Below, one piece after another: positions 22,846 to 30,247 of a stretch of DNA of 64,000 nucleotides (positions are counted from its first letter, which is position 1; each line of letters starts with the position of its first letter). A program made the position numbers and the translations under genes. The notes under the pieces are model-generated. The model saw only the letters and a program-made list of their open reading frames with translations, did no database searches and had not been told where the DNA came from. The stretch comes from Botrytis cinerea B05.10 (lineage: Eukaryota > Ascomycota > Leotiomycetes > Helotiales > Sclerotiniaceae), in NCBI RefSeq assembly GCF_000143535.2, contig NC_037323.1:248001-312000 (forward strand). Reading direction: 5' to 3'.

Positions 22846-23028
22846 TGTTACGGGACAAAACGTGACCGGCTCAATTAGGCACGTGACAGTGGACCTCTCG
22901 GGTCTACTGCGTGCCGAATGGGGCCCGCACACGTATAAATTGTATAATTTGCATAGTTATAGAAAAGCAATGAAAAGTCTTGGGGCCACAATATACTAGT
23001 TGATTCATTACTATTATTCATCCTAACA
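22846..23028 (+). repeat. 5' LTR of the intact gypsy (183 bp)
   Basis: Unusually short LTR. It starts TGTTACGGGAC and ends TCCTAACA, with ends TGTTA/TAACA inverted. It is identical by eye to 30060-30242. Confidence 0.95.
22934..22940 (+). promoter_or_regulatory. TATA box in the 183-bp LTR
   Basis: TATAAAT in the LTR. A transcript starting about 35 nt downstream would begin at AATGAAAAG (22969-22977), which is complementary to the sequence right after the LTR. The same box is present in the 3' LTR. Confidence 0.5.
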
Positions 23029-23031
23029 ATT

Positions 23032-23040
23032 CTTTTCATT
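23032..23040 (+). other. Candidate self-priming primer-binding site
   Basis: CTTTTCATT lies three bases after the 5' LTR and is a perfect 9-base complement of AATGAAAAG at 22969-22977 in the LTR. There is no tRNA-like TGG site. Self-priming by the 5' end of the RNA is established for Tf1 and related chromoviruses; the case here is inference from position and complementarity. Confidence 0.5.
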
Positions 23041-23099
23041 CTCCAAAAAAGAGGTAATCCGTCAACTAGTCTAAGCAGCGAATCACCGTCGATATCACT

Positions 23100-24371
23100 A
23101 TGGTTTCCACGAGAAGAACACCCGGAAGAGATGGCGGAGAATTCCCCAGCACAACCCCAAGCCAATCAGGAGGAGGTGCCGAAGGGTTTCTTCAAAATGA
23201 TGGTAACGAAAGCCAAGCGACGGAACAACAACGACCTATCAGTGGAGACAATCAAAGCCTCCAAGAAATGATTGCCGATGCTCAAGCGACGGCACGGCGA
23301 CGAGTCGACACTGTAGACGGCTTAACTCAAGAAGAGACGTTCAACAAAATGATGAAGGAAATGGAGAGAGTAAAGCAGGCTTATGAAAGGGCTATGGAGC
23401 GCAACTTATATACTCTCCCCCCGGTCAATGATGACAGCGTCGCAGCCCCACCACTATCGGTCCGCCAGGTTACCGCATCCAATCAGGGGAAACCCCCAAA
23501 ACTACAAAGACTGGAGAAATATGCAGGCGAGAATATTGGGAAGGCAAAGGACTTCTTCTTCCAGGCAGAGATCATGTTTCGAAGCGATGGTGGATACCAC
23601 TTCCCGACAGATGAGAAGAAGATCGACCATGTTATCCAATACTTTGAGAAGCAGCCTCTATCGGTATGGCGTCGATACGAGAGCGAGTCAGCCAATACCG
23701 GCCTAAGCTGGCTCGATTTCAAGGAATATATGTACGACTCCATTATGGACAAGGGGAATCGACAGCGACAAGCGATCCAGCGAATCATTCATGCGAAACA
23801 ACAACCAGGGCAATCAGTAAACGCGTTTGTAAGCTATTTGGAGAGCCTAGAGGAGGACATCGAGCTGGAGGCGGATAGCATTCGAAGAGAGAGGCTCCTC
23901 GCAGGACTACGCCCGCATATAGCTAAGAGAATATCGGAGTCTCTACAACAACCGGAATCCAGGGGCGAACTAATAAAACAAGCCTGCAGACTGGAAAACG
24001 TAGATAAGCTTTATCATAGGCAAGACGTCGACGAATCACAAGGGCCCCGCAAGCGGGTCCAGTCACCCCAAAATTCACGATACCCACCGAAGCGAGCCCG
24101 TTTCGAAGCCGGGCAACAAACAGATATCGCTGTAAGACCTTCGGAATCAATTCAAGAAAAGACTCAAAAAAATGAGTTGGTCGATATCAAACCCGCTGCG
24201 ATACCGTATGCGGACCGCATAAAGAACATTACCTGCTATAGGTGTCAACAAAGGGGGCATTACGCTTCCAACTGCCGAAACCCTGTTGTATGTCAACACT
24301 GTAAAGGAAGTCACGGATCCAGAGAGTGCCCAGGAACTATGTCACAGCCTTCCCGACAGGGAAACGCTTAG
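23100..24371 (+). CDS. Gag protein of the intact gypsy, 423 aa
   Basis: The start at 23100 is the first ATG after the LTR, preceded by tcacta. The N-terminus is Ser/Gly/Gln-rich and disordered. A retrotransposon gag domain spans about residues 150-290 (DFFFQAEIMFRSDG, FVSYLESLEEDIELEAD). Two zinc-knuckle-like motifs follow at about 380-410: CYRCQQRGHYASNC, and the variant CQHCKGSHGSREC. Gag packages the RNA and forms the particle. It ends at TAG 24369-24371, and the last codons contain the frameshift heptamer GGGAAAC (24359-24365). Confidence 0.92.
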   Translation: MVSTRRTPGRDGGEFPSTTPSQSGGGAEGFLQNDGNESQATEQQRPISGDNQSLQEMIADAQATARRRVDTVDGLTQEETFNKMMKEMERVKQAYERAMERNLYTLPPVNDDSVAAPPLSVRQVTASNQGKPPKLQRLEKYAGENIGKAKDFFFQAEIMFRSDGGYHFPTDEKKIDHVIQYFEKQPLSVWRRYESESANTGLSWLDFKEYMYDSIMDKGNRQRQAIQRIIHAKQQPGQSVNAFVSYLESLEEDIELEADSIRRERLLAGLRPHIAKRISESLQQPESRGELIKQACRLENVDKLYHRQDVDESQGPRKRVQSPQNSRYPPKRARFEAGQQTDIAVRPSESIQEKTQKNELVDIKPAAIPYADRIKNITCYRCQQRGHYASNCRNPVVCQHCKGSHGSRECPGTMSQPSRQGNA

Positions 24372-25096
24372 ACCCAGCTGTTATTCTGAGCGTCCCACTG
24401 ACGCTGGGTCCCCAAATAGAAGGACGTACTACCTTTACCATTATAGCAATGTTCCAACCAAAAGATAAGCCGATAGCGCTTCGATGCCTTATCGACTCAG
24501 GAGCACAAGCCAACATCATCCAACAATCCAAGTGTATCGAATGGGACTGGCTGCCTATTAAGAAAGGAACAGCTTTAGTATCTGCGAACGGTACCACGAT
24601 GCCGTCGTATGGTAACCATCAGTTCCCCGTCGAAGTAAAAGATCAAAAGGGAGAGAAGAGAACCTTCACCCACGAGTTTACTGCTGCTGTACTAGACTTA
24701 CCCAAAATCGATGCTATATTTGGATTACCCTGGCTACAAGCGGTAAACCCAGATATCGACTGGAAATCGACGTCTCTTCACTATCGCCCCTCTCTTAGCG
24801 ACCTCGAAATGATTTCTGCAAGCGAACTCTATAGCGAAGTGAAAAAGGGCGTCCATGTATATGTTATACTACCAGAGATCCAGCCCCATTACCGTAGAGA
24901 CAACGGGTACCGCCGGGTACTCACGCTCTCCACACTAAATATCCCCGAAGAATACCAAGAATACCAACAAGCCTTTTCCGAGGAAGAAAGCAGTACTCTA
25001 CCAGAACACCACTCGATGGAGCATCGCATTGATCTCGAAGCCGATTCGAAACCTCCTTGGGGCCAATCTATTCTTTATCTGAAGAGGAATCAATAG
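24326..25096 (+). CDS. Pol part 1: aspartic protease of the intact gypsy
   Basis: The frame is -1 relative to gag, entered by frameshifting rather than from its own ATG (no in-frame stop from 24305). The retropepsin motif is CLIDSGAQANII at about residues 54-65, followed by FGLPWLQAVNPDIDW, the conserved flap and C-terminal part of gypsy proteases. The segment before RT (MEHRIDLEADSKPPWG) normally continues straight into RT. Here the frame goes on to a stop at 25096, because one base appears to be missing in the G run near 25059-25062. Confidence 0.85.
   Translation: MPRNYVTAFPTGKRLDPAVILSVPLTLGPQIEGRTTFTIIAMFQPKDKPIALRCLIDSGAQANIIQQSKCIEWDWLPIKKGTALVSANGTTMPSYGNHQFPVEVKDQKGEKRTFTHEFTAAVLDLPKIDAIFGLPWLQAVNPDIDWKSTSLHYRPSLSDLEMISASELYSEVKKGVHVYVILPEIQPHYRRDNGYRRVLTLSTLNIPEEYQEYQQAFSEEESSTLPEHHSMEHRIDLEADSKPPWGQSILYLKRNQ
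24359..24410 (+). promoter_or_regulatory. Programmed -1 frameshift signal (slippery site plus stem-loop)
   Basis: GGGAAAC at 24359-24365 sits in the gag frame as G GGA AAC, a canonical X-XXY-YYZ heptamer. After a 5-nt spacer, GACCCAGC (24371-24378) can pair with GCTGGGTC (24403-24410) as an 8-bp stem. A competing hairpin AGCGTC/GACGCT (24389-24394 with 24400-24405) overlaps it. The pol frame is -1 relative to gag and open from 24305, so the gag/pol overlap is 24305-24371, exactly where the signal lies. Confidence 0.75.
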
Positions 25097-28000
25097 TATT
25101 AAGGGAATACTTAGTAGAATATCAAAAAAAGGGATGGATAAGGAGGTCCATTAGTTCGGCAGGAGCGCCAATCATGTTTGTTCCCAAGAAGGGGGGAGGC
25201 TATCGGCTTTGTGTCGACTACCGGGGTCTAAATAGGATAACCAAAAAGGATCGAACCCCGCTACCCCTAATCAGCGAGTCCTTAGACCGACTTCGACAAG
25301 GTGTCGTCTTCACTAAATTGGACCTGCGAGATGCCTACCACCGTATTCGTATCAGGGAAGGCGACGAATGGAAGACGGCGTTCCGCACGCGGTACGGGCA
25401 ATTCGAATACTTAGTTATGCCATTCGGCCTGACCAATGCTCCAGCAACGTTCCAAACATACATCAATCAAGCACTGTCAGGCTTGACAGACACCATATGC
25501 GTAGTGTACCTAGATGATATCCTGATTTACTCTGAGGATAGAGAAAGCCACACGCGGGATGTCCGCAGGGTCCTCGAACGCCTTATAGAATACAAGCTGT
25601 TCGCAAAACTGAAAAAATGTGTCTTTTACACCCATGAGGTTGAATTCCTAGGATTCGTCGTCTCGGGAGCGGGAGTGACGATGGAATCCAGCCGCATTCA
25701 AACTATTATAGAATGGCCAACACCTACAAACCTTAGGGAGCTACAGGTGTTCCTGGGCTTCGCGAACTTCTATCGACGGTTTATCAGGACCTATTCGACG
25801 GTAGCCCACGGGATGACCGCCCTTATGAAGGGAACAAAGAAAGGTAAAATGGTAGGGGAGTTTATATGGACAAAGGAGGCCCAAGATGCATTTGAGGCAC
25901 TAAAGAAAGCATTCACCACGGCACCGATACTCAAGCACTTCGAACCATCGCTCCGCATCATGGTCGAAACCGACTCGTCGGTGTTTGCTCTAGGATGCAT
26001 CCTATCGCAACTATTCGAAGGAGGGACTGCAGAAGCACCGATACGACGGTGGCACCCCGTCGCGTTCTATTCGAGAAAGCTGAACCCTGCAGAACAACGA
26101 TACTTCACTCACGATCAGGAATTATTAGCAATATACACTGCATTCATGCAATGGCGCCATTACTTGATAGGTAGTCGGCACACAATCGTGGTGAAATCGG
26201 ACCATAACAGCTTACAACATTTTATGGTGAAAAAGACCCTCAATGGCAGACAAGCTAGATGGGCGGAAGTACTAGCAGCCTACGACTTCGAAATAGTGTA
26301 CAGGGCAGGGAAACTGAATCCAGCCGACGGGCCATCGCGCCGCCCCGACTACGCTACCGACACGGAGGGTATCAATGATATGCTACCCACACTCCAGAAT
26401 AAATTAAAAAGTACCGCAGTTATCGCGAGTTTATTTTACGAATCCACCGTGAAAACGGAACCCCTGCGTATTGCTATTAGTCGCTTGCAAAGGGAAGGGT
26501 ATAGCTTGCCATTACGTGGACAGTTAGTTTCACTGGTAAAAACTGGTTGCAAACAGTCGATACCACGTCGGATTGCCAGTGTTTTCGCATCCGACGAAAC
26601 GGCATTCGAACCTATATCGGAGTCGATGGGAAAAGCTTTATTGCGGCTTCAGAAAGAAGACGATTTTATAAAGAATAAAGAGTACCTAAGACAAAGATTA
26701 CGTTCCGCCGGAGACGCCTCACCATGGCAGGTGGGCGCCGACGAGCTCCTTAGACACAAGGGGAGCGCGTACGTACCGCCAGACAGCGCTCTCAGAGCAG
26801 AAATCTTAGAAACGCATCACGATGACCCTATTGGAGGTCATTGGGGTGTCGCTAAAACATTGGAAATACTGAAGTCTAAATATTATTGGCCTTCAATGAG
26901 AAAAGACGTCAAACAACATGTCAAAACATGTGCGGTATGCCAGCGAACCGCTATCAAAAGACATAAGCCACACGGCGAGTTACAGACCCTCCCTATTCCA
27001 AAAGGACCCTGGAAAGAGATAACTATGGATTTTATTACAGATTTACCTCCTTCGAAACACGGAAAACACGTATACGATTCTATTCTAGTAGTAGTCGACA
27101 GGTTCACGAAGCTAGCCCGATATATCGCCGTCAACAAGACGATATCGTCTCCTGAATTAGCTGACACTATGGTCAGCACAGTATTTAAAGACTTTGGTGT
27201 GCCAGAGGGCATAGTCTCCGATAGGGGACCGCAATTCGTCAGTAAATTTTGGAGTAGCCTAATGTTTTACTTGCGAATCCGTCGTAAGCTGTCGACGGCG
27301 TTCCACCCGCAGACCGACGGTCAAACCGAACGACAAAACCAAAATTTGATTCACTATATAAGTTGCTACACCAACTATAGGCAAGACGACTGGGCATCGC
27401 TATTGCCCCTTGCTGAATTCACATATAACGCGACATGGCACAGTACAACCAATACAAGCCCATTCCAGGCTATGTATGGGTTCCAACCCACATTCCATTA
27501 TATCGGCGAGGACGCCGATTTAGAGGGAAGGGCGCCGGCAGCACGCGAGCGCATCGACGCTTTAGAGAAAGAAAGAGAAAAGCTGAAAGAATTCTGGAAA
27601 TCGGCAACCAATCAGAAAAACAAGAACACTACGAAGGGGTCACCACAGCGATATAGCATCGGGGACAAGGTGATGCTAAGCACAAAGAACATTAAACAAC
27701 TGCGACCTAAGAAAAAATTCTCCGATCGATTTATAGGCCCCTTTGTCGTGACGGGTATAAAAACCAGCGGGCAAGCATACGAACTTAGATTACCGCCCAC
27801 CTACAAGATCCACAATGTATTCCACGTCTCCTTACTCGAACCATGGCACGAACGACAGGGTACCGCCGACCCGCCGCCGCCAGAAGAAATTGACGATCAC
27901 ATAGAGCATGAGGTGGAAAGGATTTTAGCACATAGAAAAAGAGGCAGAGGTGTGCAATACCTGGTGCGATGGAAGGGCTACCAACCGGCGGAAGACACGT

Positions 28001-28116
28001 GGGAAGCACCCTACAACCTAGAAAATGCGAAAGCAGCGATGGGAGAATATCATAAAGAAGAAGCATTACCAATACAGAAAAAGAAGAGAACAAGAAAAAA
28101 GCTTAAAAATACTTGA
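25057..28116 (+). CDS. Pol part 2: RT, RNase H, integrase, chromodomain
   Basis: About 1019 codons; the nominal TTG at 25057 is not a real start. RT motifs are FTKLDLRDAYHRI, MPFGLTNAPATF and YLDDILIYS (about residue 150). RNase H begins at ETDSSVFALGCIL (about 305). The integrase zinc domain is HHDDPIGGHWGVAK..CAVCQ (about 590-630), and the DDE core has MDFITDLP (about 658), VSDRGPQF (about 720) and a downstream Glu. A GPF/Y-like module (FSDRFIGPFVV) and the C-terminal chromodomain VERILAHRKRGRGVQYLVRW follow. It joins the protease frame only if one base is restored at 25057-25096; the RIP relic carries that base. Confidence 0.92.
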   Translation: MGPIYSLSEEESIVLREYLVEYQKKGWIRRSISSAGAPIMFVPKKGGGYRLCVDYRGLNRITKKDRTPLPLISESLDRLRQGVVFTKLDLRDAYHRIRIREGDEWKTAFRTRYGQFEYLVMPFGLTNAPATFQTYINQALSGLTDTICVVYLDDILIYSEDRESHTRDVRRVLERLIEYKLFAKLKKCVFYTHEVEFLGFVVSGAGVTMESSRIQTIIEWPTPTNLRELQVFLGFANFYRRFIRTYSTVAHGMTALMKGTKKGKMVGEFIWTKEAQDAFEALKKAFTTAPILKHFEPSLRIMVETDSSVFALGCILSQLFEGGTAEAPIRRWHPVAFYSRKLNPAEQRYFTHDQELLAIYTAFMQWRHYLIGSRHTIVVKSDHNSLQHFMVKKTLNGRQARWAEVLAAYDFEIVYRAGKLNPADGPSRRPDYATDTEGINDMLPTLQNKLKSTAVIASLFYESTVKTEPLRIAISRLQREGYSLPLRGQLVSLVKTGCKQSIPRRIASVFASDETAFEPISESMGKALLRLQKEDDFIKNKEYLRQRLRSAGDASPWQVGADELLRHKGSAYVPPDSALRAEILETHHDDPIGGHWGVAKTLEILKSKYYWPSMRKDVKQHVKTCAVCQRTAIKRHKPHGELQTLPIPKGPWKEITMDFITDLPPSKHGKHVYDSILVVVDRFTKLARYIAVNKTISSPELADTMVSTVFKDFGVPEGIVSDRGPQFVSKFWSSLMFYLRIRRKLSTAFHPQTDGQTERQNQNLIHYISCYTNYRQDDWASLLPLAEFTYNATWHSTTNTSPFQAMYGFQPTFHYIGEDADLEGRAPAARERIDALEKEREKLKEFWKSATNQKNKNTTKGSPQRYSIGDKVMLSTKNIKQLRPKKKFSDRFIGPFVVTGIKTSGQAYELRLPPTYKIHNVFHVSLLEPWHERQGTADPPPPEEIDDHIEHEVERILAHRKRGRGVQYLVRWKGYQPAEDTWEAPYNLENAKAAMGEYHKEEALPIQKKKRTRKKLKNT

Positions 28117-28286
28117 TACAAAAAGACCTCACGAGACCCACACCCAGAACGCATGCATCACACCAAGCTACCCAAAAAGGACTATCCAACAAAGAAACCA
28201 GAAAGGACAACTCCTCCGAACCCACAGCATACCGACAACCAAACCCAAGTGACCCATCACGCAAAGAGAACTCTGGAAGGTCGAAA

Positions 28287-29216
28287 TCAGTTCCCTAATT
28301 CATCTGCCTGATCCAGGAGGTCAGCTGCAATATCTCGATCGCCAAGAAGGACAGAACCTACATCGCTGGCATATCCCCCGGGACTCGCGAGCCCGATCTG
28401 ATCAACCTCACCCCCCCCACTGATCTCATCTTGATCACCGACTCCTTCCTCCTCGTTCTCGCGAATCTCGCTGACAGGGCGAGCTCCTGTCGGAAAACCA
28501 GCGGCAACCCGTTGCCTCTTGGAGACCCGCTCCACATCAGAATTCTCAGAGCGAAGCCTTTGGGGCGAATCTGCTTGACTATCAGACTCACCAATATAGA
28601 CTTGTTGAACAGTGCTGGGAGCCCTCTTTCGGGATTTAAGAGAGCCTACGGGATGAGAGCGGGGTGTCGGTGTGTTGCGAGAGGCAAGCTGCGACGACTT
28701 AGAAGCGGAAAGGGGAATGGCGGATCTAGTCGCGAGCTTATCGGACCGAGAACGACGAGGCGTAGCAGGAGGAGCGTTCTTTCTACCCAAGCTTCCAAAC
28801 AATAAAGCCGGTACACTCTCATCCAAGAGGTGACGCGGGGCACCGGTGGTCTGATGAGGTTGATCCGACACATCATCCTCTTCAGGAGCAGACTCTTCGG
28901 ATTCATTGGGATCCACGATTACACTCCTCTTCAACTTCGCAGAACCTTTCCGGAGGCCTTGCTGAGCCGTCGTGAAGACAGCGGGGCCCGTCCGGCTCGA
29001 TGAAGCAGAAGCATGACGGCGACCTAGGGAACCAGCTACCATATTCAGGCCCTGGTTACCACCTGGGGGCCCCGGAGGAGCTTGAACACCCTGCAGTGCG
29101 TCGGCGACAGCGCGCACAGCGCGAGGGTGTATAACCGGAGCCATGAACTCCCCTTCTTCGTCCGAGTTTAAGGCGGCGATTAATGGTGCAGTAGGAGCTG
29201 CGGCGGCGACGTCCAA
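28287..29216 (-). CDS. Antisense gene of the intact gypsy, downstream part (Ser/Arg-rich, acidic tail)
   Basis: A 310-codon minus-strand frame downstream of pol with a 170-bp gap and no overlap. It is open from a stop ending near 29234, with no convincing ATG at its start, so it is probably the second exon of the gene beginning at 29769. The protein is rich in Ser, Arg and Pro (RRHASASSSRTGPA, SRKRAPSTVQQVY), with a nuclear-localisation-like KRQRVAA. The C-terminus is acidic (ENEEEGVGDQDE, LLDQADELGN). I recognise no enzyme motif. The acidic end parallels the acidic tail of the Boty-like antisense protein. Splicing options between 29216 and 29300 exist but I could not choose one. Confidence 0.5.
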   Translation of the reverse strand: MDVAAAAPTAPLIAALNSDEEGEFMAPVIHPRAVRAVADALQGVQAPPGPPGGNQGLNMVAGSLGRRHASASSSRTGPAVFTTAQQGLRKGSAKLKRSVIVDPNESEESAPEEDDVSDQPHQTTGAPRHLLDESVPALLFGSLGRKNAPPATPRRSRSDKLATRSAIPLSASKSSQLASRNTPTPRSHPVGSLKSRKRAPSTVQQVYIGESDSQADSPQRLRSENSDVERVSKRQRVAAGFPTGARPVSEIRENEEEGVGDQDEISGGGEVDQIGLASPGGYASDVGSVLLGDRDIAADLLDQADELGN

Positions 29217-29253
29217 GGCAGGCAGGTTATTCTAAGAACCATCAAATCAGCTA

Positions 29254-29769
29254 TCAACAGCACCAAGGGGCAAGAGCAGGGCAACCGACAACGAATCGAT
29301 ACGAATCCACAATGCGCTCCATAAGATCGCCAATTCTACTCAATTTGGACACCAGAAGAAGAGTCAATTCCTCTGCGGACTGCGGTTTGTGAGTCCCCCC
29401 TTGTTTAACCTCTTTTCGAAGGAAAGCCTCCACTGCCTTGACGTATCGATTACACCGGCGAATCACCACCTCGGAGGCGTCCTCATCCTCTTGGCTATTA
29501 TCCGGAGTAAGGCACCAAAAGGCATGAGTCTGATATAAGAGGTTCACGTCGGGAACAAAGCGAGGAGGTATCGGGAGGCAGACTTTCTTTTGTTTGCGAC
29601 AATAACTACATTTAGCAGCAGGACCTTTATCAAAATGGCAAAATTCGTCGTTAGAAGAGACGGCAATTCGCTTAGAACATCGAAGGCAAGTAGGGATAAC
29701 TAACGCGGAAGGGGCCGCTGCGGACCGATCAGCGATAGCAGCCGGAGCGATGGGTTGCAGTGCAGCCAT
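29254..29769 (-). CDS. Antisense gene of the intact gypsy, upstream part (Cys-cluster protein)
   Basis: A minus-strand frame with a good ATG at 29769 (MAALQPIAPAAIAD); an earlier in-frame ATG at 29826 gives 190 aa. The six cysteines CLRCSK..FCHF..KCSYCRKQKKVC follow CX2CX12CX9CX2CX6C, a stretched relative of the fungal zinc cluster and of the Cys pattern in the Boty-like antisense gene. After this, about 90 residues are predicted helical (AVEAFLRKEVKQGG.., LTLLLVSKLSRIGDLMERI). The frame stops at 29254, but a spliced continuation into 28287-29216 is likely. The promoter is probably in 29827-30059 or the adjacent 3' LTR. Function is unknown; nucleic-acid binding is inferred from the cysteines. 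Confidence 0.6.
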   Translation of the reverse strand: MAALQPIAPAAIADRSAAAPSALVIPTCLRCSKRIAVSSNDEFCHFDKGPAAKCSYCRKQKKVCLPIPPRFVPDVNLLYQTHAFWCLTPDNSQEDEDASEVVIRRCNRYVKAVEAFLRKEVKQGGTHKPQSAEELTLLLVSKLSRIGDLMERIVDSYRFVVGCPALAPWCC

Positions 29770-30045
29770 CTTCGTATGAGTAAATAAGGGGGAATAATCT
29801 GATTGTGGGAGATATATCAGAGGCAAGAAGACCCCCCTTATAGAACTATCGGTGATCTGCCGGTAAGGCGGTGAGGCGCGTAAGAATGCCGCCGTTTGCT
29901 TGTTTATTGTTTGTAATGCCTAAACAAGATTGGAATTGCTTTTGGAATGCGGCGCAGGGTCGGGCATGCAGCGACGCGACGACGCGACCCACATTCCGAG
30001 TAAACAATACGGAAGGAAGCAAACACTTCTCGGGACGCGAAGTGT

Positions 30046-30056
30046 AAAGAGAGGGG
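30046..30056 (+). other. Polypurine tract of the intact gypsy
   Basis: AAAGAGAGGGG ends three bases before the 3' LTR, the expected plus-strand primer position. Confidence 0.75.
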
Positions 30057-30059
30057 CTC

Positions 30060-30242
30060 TGTTACGGGACAAAACGTGACCGGCTCAATTAGGCACGTGA
30101 CAGTGGACCTCTCGGGTCTACTGCGTGCCGAATGGGGCCCGCACACGTATAAATTGTATAATTTGCATAGTTATAGAAAAGCAATGAAAAGTCTTGGGGC
30201 CACAATATACTAGTTGATTCATTACTATTATTCATCCTAACA
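30060..30242 (+). repeat. 3' LTR of the intact gypsy
   Basis: 183 bp, identical by eye to 22846-23028. It is followed by the duplication tataa at 30243-30247. Confidence 0.95.
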
Positions 30243-30247
30243 TATAA

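Larger units (their letters stand above)
22846..30242 (+). mobile_element. Recent Ty3/gypsy retrotransposon with 183-bp LTRs, 7397 bp
   Basis: The LTRs at 22846-23028 and 30060-30242 read as identical, with a clear 5-bp duplication. Internal order: gag, protease, RT, RNase H, integrase with chromodomain, then a minus-strand gene pair, then a polypurine tract. Base composition is normal, so it arrived after RIP destroyed the older copy of the same family that surrounds it. Pol appears split by a one-base shift at 25057-25096, so this copy may not make full-length Pol. Total length equals that of the relic it interrupted. Confidence 0.95.
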
